Origin: Schaalia georgiae DSM 6843
GTDB taxonomy: Bacteria; Actinomycetota; Actinomycetes; Actinomycetales; Actinomycetaceae
Assembly: GCF_000429245.1 (NCBI RefSeq)
Contig: NZ_AUBM01000007.1
Coordinates: 108,163 to 172,162, forward strand
DNA: 64,000 nt
Direction: 5' to 3'
The notes beneath the pieces were generated by a model. That model was given only the letters and a program-made list of their open reading frames with translations. It did not search any database and was not told where the DNA came from. The translations under genes were made by a program, and so were the position numbers. Positions 8,404 through 16,924 of this stretch are shown here, one piece after another (positions within the stretch are counted from its first letter, which is position 1; every line of letters starts with the position of its first letter).

Positions 8404-9171
8404 CTATGCGCGCACAACCGGGTTCGACAGGGTGCCGATTCCGTCGATCGTGATCTCGACGCGGTCCCCAGCCTTAACGGGGCCGCAACCGGGGGGAGCA
8501 CCCGTGACGATGACGTCTCCGGGCAGCAGGGTGAACGCCGTCGAGGCGTAGGAAACCAGTTCGAAGACGTTCCAGATCATGTCGGCGCTCGACCCGTCCT
8601 GCGCGGGCACGCCGTTGACGGTGGAGCGGATCGCCAAGTCAGTCGGATCCAGCCTGGGGTCCACCGTGATCCACGGGCCCAGGGGGCAGGCGGTGTCGAA
8701 GGACTTGCCGCGCGCCCACGGCCCCCCGTCCACCGCGTCGCGGGCGGTCGCGTCGTTGGCCACCGTGTACCCCAGGACCACCTGGTGCGCCTCCTCGACG
8801 GGCACGTCCTTGGCCAGGGACTTGATGACGACGGCCAGCTCGCCCTCGAAGACCACGTCGTCGGACCACGCGGGGATCGCGATGGGGTCGTCGGGCCCGA
8901 TCACCGAGGTGTTCGCCTTGAGGAACAGCGGCGGGCGGGTCCTGTCAGCGTCGGGCACGGGCTGGTCGGAGTAGTTGCCGGCGACCCCCACGACCTTCGA
9001 CCGCGGGATCACCGGGGAAAGCAAGCGGACCTCGTCGAGCTCGAAGATACGGCCCGAGGGCTCCACGGCCGCGAAGAGGGGGTCGCCCTTGAGGCCGACG
9101 ATCCTGGTGGAACCGTCGTCGAGGGCACCGTAGCAGGGACTCGACCCGTCGGAAAAACGCACGATTCTCAT
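8404..9171 (-). CDS. Fumarylacetoacetate hydrolase (FAH) family protein
   Basis: A 255-residue cytoplasmic member of the FAH superfamily, metal-dependent enzymes that hydrolyse, hydrate or decarboxylate beta-keto and oxo acids. The metal ligands are visible as E109 and E111 in VVFEGELAVV and D140 in TVANDATARD. Length fits the single-domain decarboxylase/hydrolase/oxaloacetate tautomerase branch. It lies ten bases downstream of the AGCS symporter on the same strand and is probably co-transcribed. Its own ribosome site lies over the symporter stop. Substrate cannot be named from sequence. Confidence 0.9.
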   Translation of the reverse strand: MRIVRFSDGSSPCYGALDDGSTRIVGLKGDPLFAAVEPSGRIFELDEVRLLSPVIPRSKVVGVAGNYSDQPVPDADRTRPPLFLKANTSVIGPDDPIAIPAWSDDVVFEGELAVVIKSLAKDVPVEEAHQVVLGYTVANDATARDAVDGGPWARGKSFDTACPLGPWITVDPRLDPTDLAIRSTVNGVPAQDGSSADMIWNVFELVSYASTAFTLLPGDVIVTGAPPGCGPVKAGDRVEITIDGIGTLSNPVVRA

Positions 9172-9180
9172 AGCGCGATC

Positions 9181-10686
9181 CTAACCGGCGCTGCCGGGTT
9201 TGCGGGCGCGGGACTTCTTCGGGCGTTTCCACACGCGCCCGGGAACGTCGCGGGGCAGCAGCGGGTTGCCCTCCCCCACGAACACGGGGTCGGCGATCCC
9301 CGCTCTGCGCTGCTCCTGGTAGTCGCGCAGCGCCCCCAGGCCCCAGCGCATGAGGAGGACCAGGGCGATGAGGTTGGTGATCGTCATGACGGCCATCGCG
9401 ATATCGACGGCATTCCACACGACATCGAGGCTGAGCAGCGCCCCAGCGGTGGCCGAGGCGACGCAGACGACGCGCACTCCCCACGTCGCCCACGCCCGGT
9501 CGCCGAAGACGAAGGACATGTTCGTGTCGGAGTAGACGTAGGCGGCGATGATCGACGAGTAGGCGAGGACGAAGACGAGGACCGCCATTGGGACGATCGC
9601 CCAGGCCCCCAGTTCGTGGGAGACCGCCAGGGTCGTCAGGTTCGACGGGTTCACGCCCCGGCCGCCCCACACCTCGGCCCCGGCGATGAGGATCACGAAG
9701 GCTGTGGCCGTGCACACGACGATCGTGTCGATGAAGACGCCGAGGGACTGGATGAGGCCCTGGCGCACCGGGTGGGACACGGTCGCGGTCGCCGCGGCGT
9801 TGGGGGCCGTGCCCTGGCCGGCCTCGTTGGAGAACAGGCCCCGCTGGGTGCCGTTGACCATGGCGGCCAGGATCCCGCCGCCGAGTCCGCCCACAAGCGG
9901 CTCGGGCGAGAACGCCGACGTGAAGATCTGGCCCAGGACGGTGCCGAACTGCCCGATATTGAGGACGCAGATGACGGCGACCATCACGACGTAGACGAGG
10001 GCCATGATCGGGGCCATCCACTCGGTGACCCTGGCGACCGTGCGGATTCCCCCGAAGATCACCATCGCGGAGAAGACGAAGACGAGGCCGGCGACTGTGA
10101 GCTGGGCCGCCGAGAAGCCCCCCGCCCCCTCGAGGGGCTGCCGCGTGCCCTCGCCGAACGCCTCGGTGAGGGTGCCCGCGATCGCATTGGACTGGACGGA
10201 GGTGATGACGACGCCGCAGGTGAGGACGGTGATGACCGCGAAGACTTTGGCCATCGCGCGGTTGCGCATGCCGCGCTTCATGTAGTACGCCGGCCCGCCG
10301 CGGAAGGCGCCGTCGGGGTGGCGGACCTTGAAGATCTGCGCCAGTGTCGCCTCGAAGAACGCCGTCGCCATGCCCACCAGGGCGACGACCCACATCCAGA
10401 AGATGGCGCCGGGGCCCCCGAGCAGGAGGGCGGCGGCGACCCCGAAGACGTTGCCGACGCCGACGCGGGCGGCCAGGGAGATGGCGAACGCCTGGAAGGA
10501 GGAGATGCCGCCCTTGGCGCCCTGACGGGAGCCGAACACGGTGCGCACCATTTCCGGGAGCATGCGCAGTTGCACGCCCCGCGAGGCGATGGTGAGCAGC
10601 AGGCCCACGCCCAGCAGGATCACGATGGTGAAGTGCGTGGTGATCCAGTCGGCGATCTGTTTCTCTGCCGCGGCGAATTCTTCCAC
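9181..10686 (-). CDS. Alanine/glycine:cation symporter (AGCS family)
   Basis: A 501-residue inner-membrane sodium-coupled amino-acid symporter. The family signature is seen near residue 95 (FWMWVVALVGMATAFFEATL), and GLFSNEAGQGTAPNAAA, the conserved core motif, near residue 300. About eleven hydrophobic segments are present and the tail is basic. Translation starts at GTG 10686 after AAGGAACC. It leads an operon with the FAH-family gene. Alanine or glycine is the expected cargo from the family. Confidence 0.93.
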   Translation of the reverse strand: MEEFAAAEKQIADWITTHFTIVILLGVGLLLTIASRGVQLRMLPEMVRTVFGSRQGAKGGISSFQAFAISLAARVGVGNVFGVAAALLLGGPGAIFWMWVVALVGMATAFFEATLAQIFKVRHPDGAFRGGPAYYMKRGMRNRAMAKVFAVITVLTCGVVITSVQSNAIAGTLTEAFGEGTRQPLEGAGGFSAAQLTVAGLVFVFSAMVIFGGIRTVARVTEWMAPIMALVYVVMVAVICVLNIGQFGTVLGQIFTSAFSPEPLVGGLGGGILAAMVNGTQRGLFSNEAGQGTAPNAAATATVSHPVRQGLIQSLGVFIDTIVVCTATAFVILIAGAEVWGGRGVNPSNLTTLAVSHELGAWAIVPMAVLVFVLAYSSIIAAYVYSDTNMSFVFGDRAWATWGVRVVCVASATAGALLSLDVVWNAVDIAMAVMTITNLIALVLLMRWGLGALRDYQEQRRAGIADPVFVGEGNPLLPRDVPGRVWKRPKKSRARKPGSAG

Positions 10687-10852
10687 TTCGGTTCCTTAGG
10701 TTACTGTGCCGGGGCGCCAGGGGAGGCGCCACCGACGGGACCGCCCGCTGGCGCCGCACCCCGGGCGCCGCCCTGATGTGACGTTGACAGCATGCCACAC
10801 GGGGGCCGGGTCGGGCCCGGGGCGTCCATGCCGGTGCGCCGCGGGGGTCTGG

Positions 10853-10864
10853 GACAATGGGGGC
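10853..10864 (+). promoter_or_regulatory. -10 element set for a leaderless message
   Basis: GACAAT at 10853-10858 lies six bases before the helicase ATG. Transcription would then begin at or within a base of the start codon. The same spacing recurs before several genes in this window. Confidence 0.5.
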
Positions 10865-13624
10865 ATGACCGCGATGCTCAACGCCCTCCTCGACGACCTG
10901 GAAGACTCCGGGAGCCTCACCGACGACGACGCCCTCTACGAGGCGTTCGCCGGGTGGGCCGAGGGCACCGGACGCCCCCTCTACCCCCACCAGGACGAGG
11001 CGCTCATCGAGGTCCTCGCCGGCAACCACGTCATCGCCGCCACCCCCACGGGCTCGGGCAAGTCGATGATCGCGCTCGCCGCGCACTTCGTGTCAATGGC
11101 CCACGGGGGCCGCTCCTACTACACGGCGCCCCTCAAGGCCCTCGTGTCGGAGAAGTTCTTCGACCTGGTCGCACTCTTCGGCGCCGACAACGTCGGCATG
11201 ATCACCGGGGACGTCTCCCTCAACGCCACGGCCCCGATCATCTGCTGCACCGCGGAGATCCTGGCGAACCAGTCCCTGCGCGAGGGGCCCGGCCTCGACT
11301 GCGACATGGTCGTCATGGACGAGTTCCACTTCTACGGGGACCGCCAGCGCGGCTGGGCGTGGCAGGTGCCGCTGCTGGAGCTCACGGGCGCGCAGTTCGT
11401 CGCGATGAGCGCCACCCTGGGGGACACCTCGCGCTTCGAGGAGGCGTGGCGCGAGCGCACCGGCCGCCCCGTGGCGCTGGTCGACGACGCCGAGCGGCCC
11501 GTGCCCCTGGAGTTCGAGTACGTGGTGGACCGCCTGCCGGACACTGTCGAGCGCCTGCTCGGCGAGGGCCGCTGGCCCGTGTACATCGTGCACTTCTCCC
11601 AGCGCGACGCGGTGTCCACCGCCAAGTCCTTCGACCGCAACTCCCTGGTCCCCAAGGACCGCAAGGCCCAGATCGGGGCCGCCCTGGCGGGCGTCCACTT
11701 CGGGCGGGGCTTCGGCCAGACCCTGCGCTCCCTGCTGGTCCAGGGCGTCGGCGTCCACCACGCGGGGATGCTGCCGCGCTACCGGCGCCTCGTCGAACGC
11801 CTCACCCAGCGGGGCCTGCTGCCCATCGTGTGCGGCACAGACACCCTGGGGGTCGGCATCAACGTGCCGATCCGCACGGTCCTGATGACCTCCCTCATCA
11901 AGTTCGACGGCGCGCGGATGCGCCACCTGAGCGCCCGCGAGTTCCACCAGATCGCGGGCCGAGCGGGGCGCGCGGGCTTCGACACGGTCGGTTTCGTGCG
12001 GGTCCTGGCCCCCGAGCACGAGGTGGACGCCGCCCGCGAGAGGGCGCGCCTCAGCGCGGCGCAGGAGGCCGCCCGTGACGCGCGCGAGGCCAAGCGCGCC
12101 GCGAAGAAGGCAGCGAAGAAGCGCAAGGGCCCCGCCGACGGCTCGATCTCGTGGACGCGCTCGACCTTCGACCGCCTCGTCGGAGCGGCCCCCGAGCAGT
12201 TGAGGAGCCGTTTCGAGATGACGCACGCGATGGTGCTCAACGTCCTGGCGGGCGCGGAGGACGCCGGGCGGGACCCCGGCGAGCACCTCGTGTGGCTGGC
12301 GCGCTCCAACGACGACCCGCCCACCGCCTCGAACCCGCACCTGCGGCGCCTGGGCGACATCTACTCGTCGATGAGGCGCGCGGGAGTGGTCTCGCACGAG
12401 TCCTCGGCGCTCGCCGCCTCGCAGGGGCGCCCCCGGCTGCGCGCCGCCACGGACCTGCCCGACGACTTCGCCCTCAACCAGCCCCTGTCGCCCTTCGCTC
12501 TGGCCGCCCTGGAGCTGTTGGACCCGTCCTCGCCGGAGTTCGCCCTGGACGTGGTGTCCGTCGTGGAGGCCGTGCTCGAGGACCCCCGTCCCCTGCTCTT
12601 CGCGCAGGAGAAGGCGGCGCGGGGCGAGGCCGTGGCCGCCATGAAGGCGCAGGGCATGGAGTACGAGGAGCGCATGGAGGCCCTGGAGGAGGTGACGTGG
12701 CCGCGCCCGCTCGCCGAGTTGCTCGAGGGCGCGTTCCGCACTTACGTGGCGGCGAACCCGTGGGTGGGCGCCCTGGAGATCTCACCGAAGTCGGTGGTTC
12801 GGGAGATGGTGGAGAACGCCATGACCTTCACGGAGCTCGTGTCCCGCTACGACGTGGGGCGCTCGGAGGGCGTGGTGCTGCGCTACCTCACCGACGCGTA
12901 CAGGGCGCTGCGCCAGATCGTCCCCGAGTCCATGCAGACCGACGAGGTCCGCTCGATCGTCGAGTGGCTGGCGGCGCTGATCCGGGCGGTGGACTCCTCG
13001 TTGCTGGACGAGTGGGAGGCCCTGTCGCAGGGGCGCTCGTGGGACCAGGCGGGCGACGCGGACGCCTCGGCGGGCGCGGAACTGGCGTTCGGCGCCGACG
13101 AGGACGGCACCGTGGCGTTCAGTGCGAACCGGCACGCGTTCCGCACCGCGGTGCGCGCCGCGATGTTCGCGCGCGTGGAGTTGATGAGCCGTGACGATGT
13201 CGATGGCCTGGCGCGCTTGGACGGCGCCGGGGCGGGGGCTCTGGCCGGGGCGGGCCCGTGGGGCGGGGACGACTGGGACCGCGCCCTGGAGCGCTACTGG
13301 GCGGAGCACGACTGGATCGGCATCGACGCCGCAGCCCGCTCGGCCTCGATGTGCGCGTTGAACGAGGCGCCCGCCCGCGAGGACGTGCTGGCGGTCCTTC
13401 CCGCCTCCGCCTCCTCGGACGCGGACCGGCGCCTGGCCGCGCGCGCCGAGGCACTGGCGGACCTGGTCGACGAGGCGCCCCCGGGCTCCTACTGGCTGGT
13501 CGAGCAGGCCCTCGCCGACCCCGACGGCGACCACGACTGGCGGATCGCCGCCCTGGTGGACGTGGCCGCCTCGGACCGCGCGGGCGCCGTGGACCTCGTG
13601 ATCGTGACGGTTGCCCCGCGCTGA
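10865..13624 (+). CDS. SKI2-like DEAD/DEAH-box helicase with DUF3516 C-terminus
   Basis: A 919-residue superfamily 2 helicase. Motif I is ATPTGSGKS (K66), motif II is DEFH (D152-H155) rather than DEAD, motif III is SAT in MSATLG, and motif VI is QIAGRAGRAG. A lysine/alanine-rich segment (AKRAAKKAAKKRK) separates the helicase core from a long C-terminal region of about 500 residues that matches DUF3516 proteins of actinobacteria. By homology to Ski2/Mtr4 enzymes it probably remodels RNA for decay, but a DNA role is not excluded. I chose ATG 10865 because a -10-like GACAAT ends six bases upstream, fitting a leaderless transcript. It stands alone. Confidence 0.9.
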   Translation: MTAMLNALLDDLEDSGSLTDDDALYEAFAGWAEGTGRPLYPHQDEALIEVLAGNHVIAATPTGSGKSMIALAAHFVSMAHGGRSYYTAPLKALVSEKFFDLVALFGADNVGMITGDVSLNATAPIICCTAEILANQSLREGPGLDCDMVVMDEFHFYGDRQRGWAWQVPLLELTGAQFVAMSATLGDTSRFEEAWRERTGRPVALVDDAERPVPLEFEYVVDRLPDTVERLLGEGRWPVYIVHFSQRDAVSTAKSFDRNSLVPKDRKAQIGAALAGVHFGRGFGQTLRSLLVQGVGVHHAGMLPRYRRLVERLTQRGLLPIVCGTDTLGVGINVPIRTVLMTSLIKFDGARMRHLSAREFHQIAGRAGRAGFDTVGFVRVLAPEHEVDAARERARLSAAQEAARDAREAKRAAKKAAKKRKGPADGSISWTRSTFDRLVGAAPEQLRSRFEMTHAMVLNVLAGAEDAGRDPGEHLVWLARSNDDPPTASNPHLRRLGDIYSSMRRAGVVSHESSALAASQGRPRLRAATDLPDDFALNQPLSPFALAALELLDPSSPEFALDVVSVVEAVLEDPRPLLFAQEKAARGEAVAAMKAQGMEYEERMEALEEVTWPRPLAELLEGAFRTYVAANPWVGALEISPKSVVREMVENAMTFTELVSRYDVGRSEGVVLRYLTDAYRALRQIVPESMQTDEVRSIVEWLAALIRAVDSSLLDEWEALSQGRSWDQAGDADASAGAELAFGADEDGTVAFSANRHAFRTAVRAAMFARVELMSRDDVDGLARLDGAGAGALAGAGPWGGDDWDRALERYWAEHDWIGIDAAARSASMCALNEAPAREDVLAVLPASASSDADRRLAARAEALADLVDEAPPGSYWLVEQALADPDGDHDWRIAALVDVAASDRAGAVDLVIVTVAPR

Positions 13625-14558
13625 TTGGGCCCACTTCCATGACGCCCGTGCAGGCACAAGCAGGCGCCGAAGCCGCAGCCACCGCCCGGTGGGCGTTGAA
13701 GAAGGCGGTGCCCTACCTCCCTGCCCTACGGGGACATCATCATGTGGTCGTCGGGTGCCCTGCCCTGGGCGCTGTTGGCAGCCCGCGCGGCATATCGGGG
13801 CCAGTGCGCGTTACTGGCACTGTCGCCGACGCGCGTCATTTGCACGAGCGCGCGTTGTCGACACCAGCGCGCGTTATAACCCCCTCACGATGTCGACAAC
13901 ACGCGTCGGTGTCGACAACCCCCTCACGATGTCGATGACGCGCGTCCACGCTCGCCTCGCACCCGTGTTCCTGCCAGGGGAACATCCGGAGCAGGCCGAT
14001 GCTCGCGCCTGGGCCGGGCACCCGATCAGTCTCCGGGGTGCGCACACAAGGACTCCGGTTTACGAAACCGTCCGCAAACTAAACGCAGGCCCCAATCCGG
14101 GGTACGCACACAAGGACCCCGATTTACGGAACACGCACCGCACACAAGGGCGGAATCAAGACGCTCAGTACGATCCGGTGTTGCCTAATTCCCGCCCTTG
14201 TGTGCGACACCAAGGGGAATGGACGCTGAAAACGGACAGGAGCAGGGGCGAACTCACCGGCAAAACGGCAAACCTGCGGAGAAAGGGCGGCTGGTTTCCA
14301 GCGGCGCCTATAGAAACCGCGAACCAGAACAGCGCCTGTACCCGGCGGCCAGCACGACGCGGCCGCCCGGAAACCGGCAAAACAAAACGGCGCCCCAGGG
14401 GCTTGCACCGGCGCCTGGGGAGACCAGCAAAACAGAACGGCGCTTGGGGCTGGCACCGGCTCCGGGGGCGTTACCCCACGACAACGGTCCCACACCCCGC
14501 AGCAAGGCGACCGCGCGCGTCGTCCGGGGGCACTACCCCACGACACGCCCCGCAACGG
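13625..14558. repeat. Non-coding 0.9-kb gap with several repeat families
   Basis: No credible gene is seen. Contents: two tandem 39-base units beginning AACCCCCTCACGATGTCGA (13878 and 13917) with the motif GTTGTCGACA in both orientations around them; a direct repeat CGCACACAAGGA (14041 and 14105, 64 bases apart, about 36 bases similar); a perfect 15-base inverted repeat CGCACACAAGGGCGG (14139-14153 with 14192-14206); and diverged repeats around GGCAAAACAAAACGG (14376 and 14426) and GGGGGCGTTACCCCACGAC (14465 and 14525). The gap looks like an accumulation of decayed duplications. Confidence 0.7.
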
Positions 14559-15266
14559 CTAGGCGCGTGCCCGCGCCGCCCTGCGGAGCGCCCAGTCGAC
14601 GGCCGCGAAAAGGCCCAGGAACGCCATCGCCCCAGCCAGGATGGCGCCGATGACGACGAAGGCCTGCCCGTAGCCGATCCGCGTGACGTTGAGGAACGCG
14701 TAGGGGTACTGGTGGACGAGCGCGCCCCGGGCCATCGTGTAGGCGACCCAGGCGACAGGGATGGCGAGCGCCCGGGCGACCGTGCCCCACGTGATGCCGC
14801 CGCGCGGGCCGAAGCCGAAGGCGGCGGCGACCATGGCCGCGGGGACGACGACGTGCTGCAGGGGGTTCGTGATGATCCCGATCCCCCGCAGGGTCTCCGA
14901 AGGGGCGATCAGCGCCGCGTAGACGATGGCGGTCACCGTGATCATCATGGTGGCGCACAGGTGGATGGCGCGCGTCCACCGCCCAGCCGGTCCGCGGTCC
15001 CTGGCCAGGCGGGTGGCGATGACGGCCACGACGATGTTCGACAGCTCAGTGAAGTAGGACAGGCACTCGACGAGCCTCTGGGGTGCTCCCGCCCACCCGT
15101 CGGGAGCCCCGGCGAAGAGGCCCGGCTCGTAGAACGCGGGCGGCGGGTACCCCCCGGCGGTGGCGATGGAGACGGTGGCGGCCGCCCCCGCCCACGCGAG
15201 GACCGCGACCACCGCGTAGGCGGCTCGGCCGCGCCGGGAAAGGGATGGGGCGCTAGTGCTGGTCAT
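14559..15266 (-). CDS. Pr6Pr-family integral membrane protein
   Basis: A 235-residue protein with six or more hydrophobic segments and short basic ends. The tract FTELSNIVVAVIA, the following MMITVTAIVY and ITNPLQHVVVPAAM, and the late HQYPYAFLNVTRIGYGQ match the Pr6Pr membrane family, whose function is not established. I chose ATG 15266 over a GTG at 15275 because TACAGT lies seven bases before the ATG on the minus strand, the leaderless spacing seen elsewhere here. It is followed by unrelated gap DNA and has no operon partner. Confidence 0.8.
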   Translation of the reverse strand: MTSTSAPSLSRRGRAAYAVVAVLAWAGAAATVSIATAGGYPPPAFYEPGLFAGAPDGWAGAPQRLVECLSYFTELSNIVVAVIATRLARDRGPAGRWTRAIHLCATMMITVTAIVYAALIAPSETLRGIGIITNPLQHVVVPAAMVAAAFGFGPRGGITWGTVARALAIPVAWVAYTMARGALVHQYPYAFLNVTRIGYGQAFVVIGAILAGAMAFLGLFAAVDWALRRAARARA

Positions 15267-15309
15267 GCGCCCCACTGTAGTGGTTGCGCCAGTGTCCCGG
15301 CCGGGGCGG

Positions 15310-15744
15310 TCACGCCCGCGCGGCAGGCGCGGGCCGCTCGCCGATCTCCTGCTGGAGGCGCAGAAGGTACCCGTCGGGGTCCTGGACCAGGAACTGGCGG
15401 ACGCCGATCTCGATCCCGCCCGCCCTGTACCACTCCTCCTCGGTCTCGACGAAGACGGGCCACTGCGCCTCGCGGATGCGGCGTCGTGCGGCGTCCAGGT
15501 CGGCGACCTGCACCTCGAGGTTGATCCCCCTGCCCAGGGGAGGCTCGAGGTCGGCGGTGGCCCACGTCCGGGCGGCGTCGATCTGGTCGAGCATCACGTG
15601 GGCGCCGCCCAGGACGAGGTACCCGAACCCTTCCTCGGGGCGCTCGTACTCGACGGAGAAGCCGACGAGGCCGCACCAGAACCGTTTGGAAGCCGGGTAG
15701 TCGGTGACGGCTAGCTCGGGCACGAGGGCTGGTCCACTGGTCAT
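15310..15744 (-). CDS. VOC-family (glyoxalase/bleomycin-resistance) protein
   Basis: A 144-residue single-domain vicinal-oxygen-chelate protein. The beta-alpha-beta-beta-beta pattern is visible twice, with PELAVTDYPASKRFW at the start and IEIGVRQFLVQDPDGYLLRLQQ at the end, as in BRP-type binding proteins. The family includes metal-dependent isomerases, dioxygenases and antibiotic-binding proteins; the function here cannot be set. The ATG at 15744 is preceded by TACAGT and six bases, a leaderless arrangement. Confidence 0.85.
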   Translation of the reverse strand: MTSGPALVPELAVTDYPASKRFWCGLVGFSVEYERPEEGFGYLVLGGAHVMLDQIDAARTWATADLEPPLGRGINLEVQVADLDAARRRIREAQWPVFVETEEEWYRAGGIEIGVRQFLVQDPDGYLLRLQQEIGERPAPAARA

Positions 15745-15790
15745 GGGTTCACTGTAGCGGGAGGGCGCCGAATGCCCGGGCGGCCGCCCA

Positions 15791-15865
15791 TTAGTCGAGG
15801 ATGTCCGAGTGCGATCCAGTCCGAACCGCAACGAGCGCATACAGTGAGTCATCCTCGTCAGTCAT
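15791..15865 (-). pseudogene. C-terminal remnant of a YafQ/RelE-type toxin
   Basis: A 24-codon frame starts at ATG 15865, inside the last codons of the antitoxin (ATGACTGA overlap), exactly where a toxin gene should start. Its product ends YALVAVRTGSHSDILD, which resembles the C-terminus of YafQ-like toxins (LxRxGTHSxLF pattern in the family). A full toxin needs about 90 residues, so the middle has been deleted and only the start overlap and the tail remain. The antitoxin is thus probably an orphan. An alternative is a chance small frame. Confidence 0.6.
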
Positions 15866-16139
15866 CGCCGGTGTCTGCCATCAGTTCGCCAACGCTCGCG
15901 TAACGGCGGGGTACGACTCTTCCAGCTGCTATCTCGCGGGCCTCATGCATGGCCGCCTCGGTCTCCGCGTTACAGCGGGGCTGGCGCAGGTTGAAGGGCA
16001 AGCCGCCCTCCAGGATCGACTTGTGCAGGAAGACGTTCACCGCGTCAGTGAGGTTCATGCCGAACTGGGCGTAAACCTGTTCGGCTTGCTCCTTGACTCG
16101 CGGATCGACCCGCATATTCAGGGTTGCTGTCTTTCCCAT
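15858..16139 (-). CDS. RelB/DinJ-family antitoxin
   Basis: A 93-residue antitoxin. The N-terminal ribbon-helix-helix reads MGKTATLNMRVDPRVKEQAEQ, followed by FGMNLTDAVNVFL, typical of RelB/DinJ proteins that bind their own promoter and neutralise a YafQ- or RelE-type mRNA interferase through the C-terminus. GGAG lies upstream of the ATG at 16139; the frame runs on upstream through a CTGGTG microsatellite and is not coding there. The toxin partner directly downstream survives only as a short tail, so the protein may be a leftover or act on toxins encoded elsewhere. Confidence 0.87.
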   Translation of the reverse strand: MGKTATLNMRVDPRVKEQAEQVYAQFGMNLTDAVNVFLHKSILEGGLPFNLRQPRCNAETEAAMHEAREIAAGRVVPRRYASVGELMADTGDD

Positions 16140-16255
16140 CTCCGCTCCTCTCACCTCCAGTGCACAACTTTTGCAACACATTGCCCCCACTATGCGCGTC
16201 TTCACCGCAGGATGGAACCACGCGCTCCAAGTCCCAACGACGGCAGTCGCCACCG

Positions 16256-16300
16256 ACACCAGCACCAGCACCAGCACCAGCACCAGCACCAGCACCAGCA
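16256..16300. repeat. Hexanucleotide microsatellite (CACCAG)n
   Basis: About seven perfect units of CACCAG lie 110 bases upstream of the RelB/DinJ start. Slippage here could vary copy number. On the minus strand it reads as alternating Leu-Val codons, but without a ribosome site there. Confidence 0.9.
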
Positions 16301-16335
16301 TGCGTTATAGCCCCTCACAGTGTCAGCAACGCGCG
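16298..16335. repeat. Dispersed copy of the 13.9-kb repeat
   Basis: The sequence beginning GCGTTATAGCCCCTCAC and ending near CAACGCGCG matches, with a few changes, the unit at 13871-13905 (GCGTTATAACCCCCTCACG...CAACACGCG). Two copies 2.4 kb apart in unrelated gaps show that this is a dispersed repeat rather than local slippage alone. Confidence 0.6.
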
Positions 16336-16396
16336 CCCGCGCAGCGGCCCATACCCGAGCGCGCCTGCACCGCTGCGCGCCCACGGCGCGCGGGTC

Positions 16397-16906
16397 CTAC
16401 TGGGCGCACAGGGGGACGACCTCGGCGCCCACCAGCTCCGCCAGGTCGAGGGGGCTGAGCTCGACGGAGAGCCCGCGCCTGCCGCCCGACACGACCACGG
16501 CCTCGTGGTCCAGGCACGACTCATCGATGAAGGTCCTGTGCCGCGTCGTCTGCCCCAGGGGGCTGATCCCGCCGACCACGTACCCGGTGCGCCGCTGCGC
16601 GAGGGCGGGTTCGGCCATCTCGGCGTGCTTGGCGCCCGCCGCCCTGGCGATGAGCTTCATGGACAGGCGCGCCAGGGCGGGCACGCACCCGACGACGAAC
16701 TCCCCTGTCGGCTCCAGGCGGACCATGAGGGTCTTGAAGGCCCGTGCGGGGTCGATGCCCAGCTTCTCCACGGTCTCCTCGCCGAACGCCCGGGCGGCGG
16801 GGTCGTGCTCGTACTCGTGGACGGTGAAGGGCGCGCCGGCCGCCGTCAGTTCTTCGATGGCACGGGTGGGGCCGCCGCCTTGCCCCTTGCCGTGTTTGCG
16901 AGCCAT
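16397..16906 (-). CDS. ybaK: Cys-tRNA(Pro)/Cys-tRNA(Cys) deacylase, YbaK/EbsC family
   Basis: A 169-residue cytoplasmic editing enzyme that hydrolyses misacylated Cys-tRNA(Pro). The catalytic lysine is in ARAFKTLMV (K58); KLIARAAGAKHAEMA and GYVVGGISPLGQ are family motifs, and FIDES follows near the end. Length matches E. coli YbaK (159). TAGACT lies seven bases before the ATG on the minus strand, so a leaderless message is likely. It precedes no obvious operon partner; the YccF gene upstream is 18 bases away on the same strand and may be co-transcribed. Confidence 0.93.
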   Translation of the reverse strand: MARKHGKGQGGGPTRAIEELTAAGAPFTVHEYEHDPAARAFGEETVEKLGIDPARAFKTLMVRLEPTGEFVVGCVPALARLSMKLIARAAGAKHAEMAEPALAQRRTGYVVGGISPLGQTTRHRTFIDESCLDHEAVVVSGGRRGLSVELSPLDLAELVGAEVVPLCAQ

Positions 16907-16924
16907 AGCGCCCAGTCTACGGCG

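Noticed and set aside
8098-10776. A plus-strand open frame of about 890 codons over the FAH and AGCS genes
   Set aside because: The Asp/Gly/His/Arg-rich product is typical of antisense high-GC frames. The minus strand encodes conserved enzymes with clear motifs.
13611-15524. A long plus-strand frame covering the 13.6-14.6 kb gap and the Pr6Pr gene
   Set aside because: It has no family match, runs over repeats and opposes a recognisable membrane-protein gene. The gap itself is treated as non-coding.
16140-16301. An N-terminal extension of the RelB/DinJ antitoxin through the microsatellite (Leu-Val repeats)
   Set aside because: The ribosome site GGAG and the conserved RHH start lie at 16139. 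The extension has no homology.
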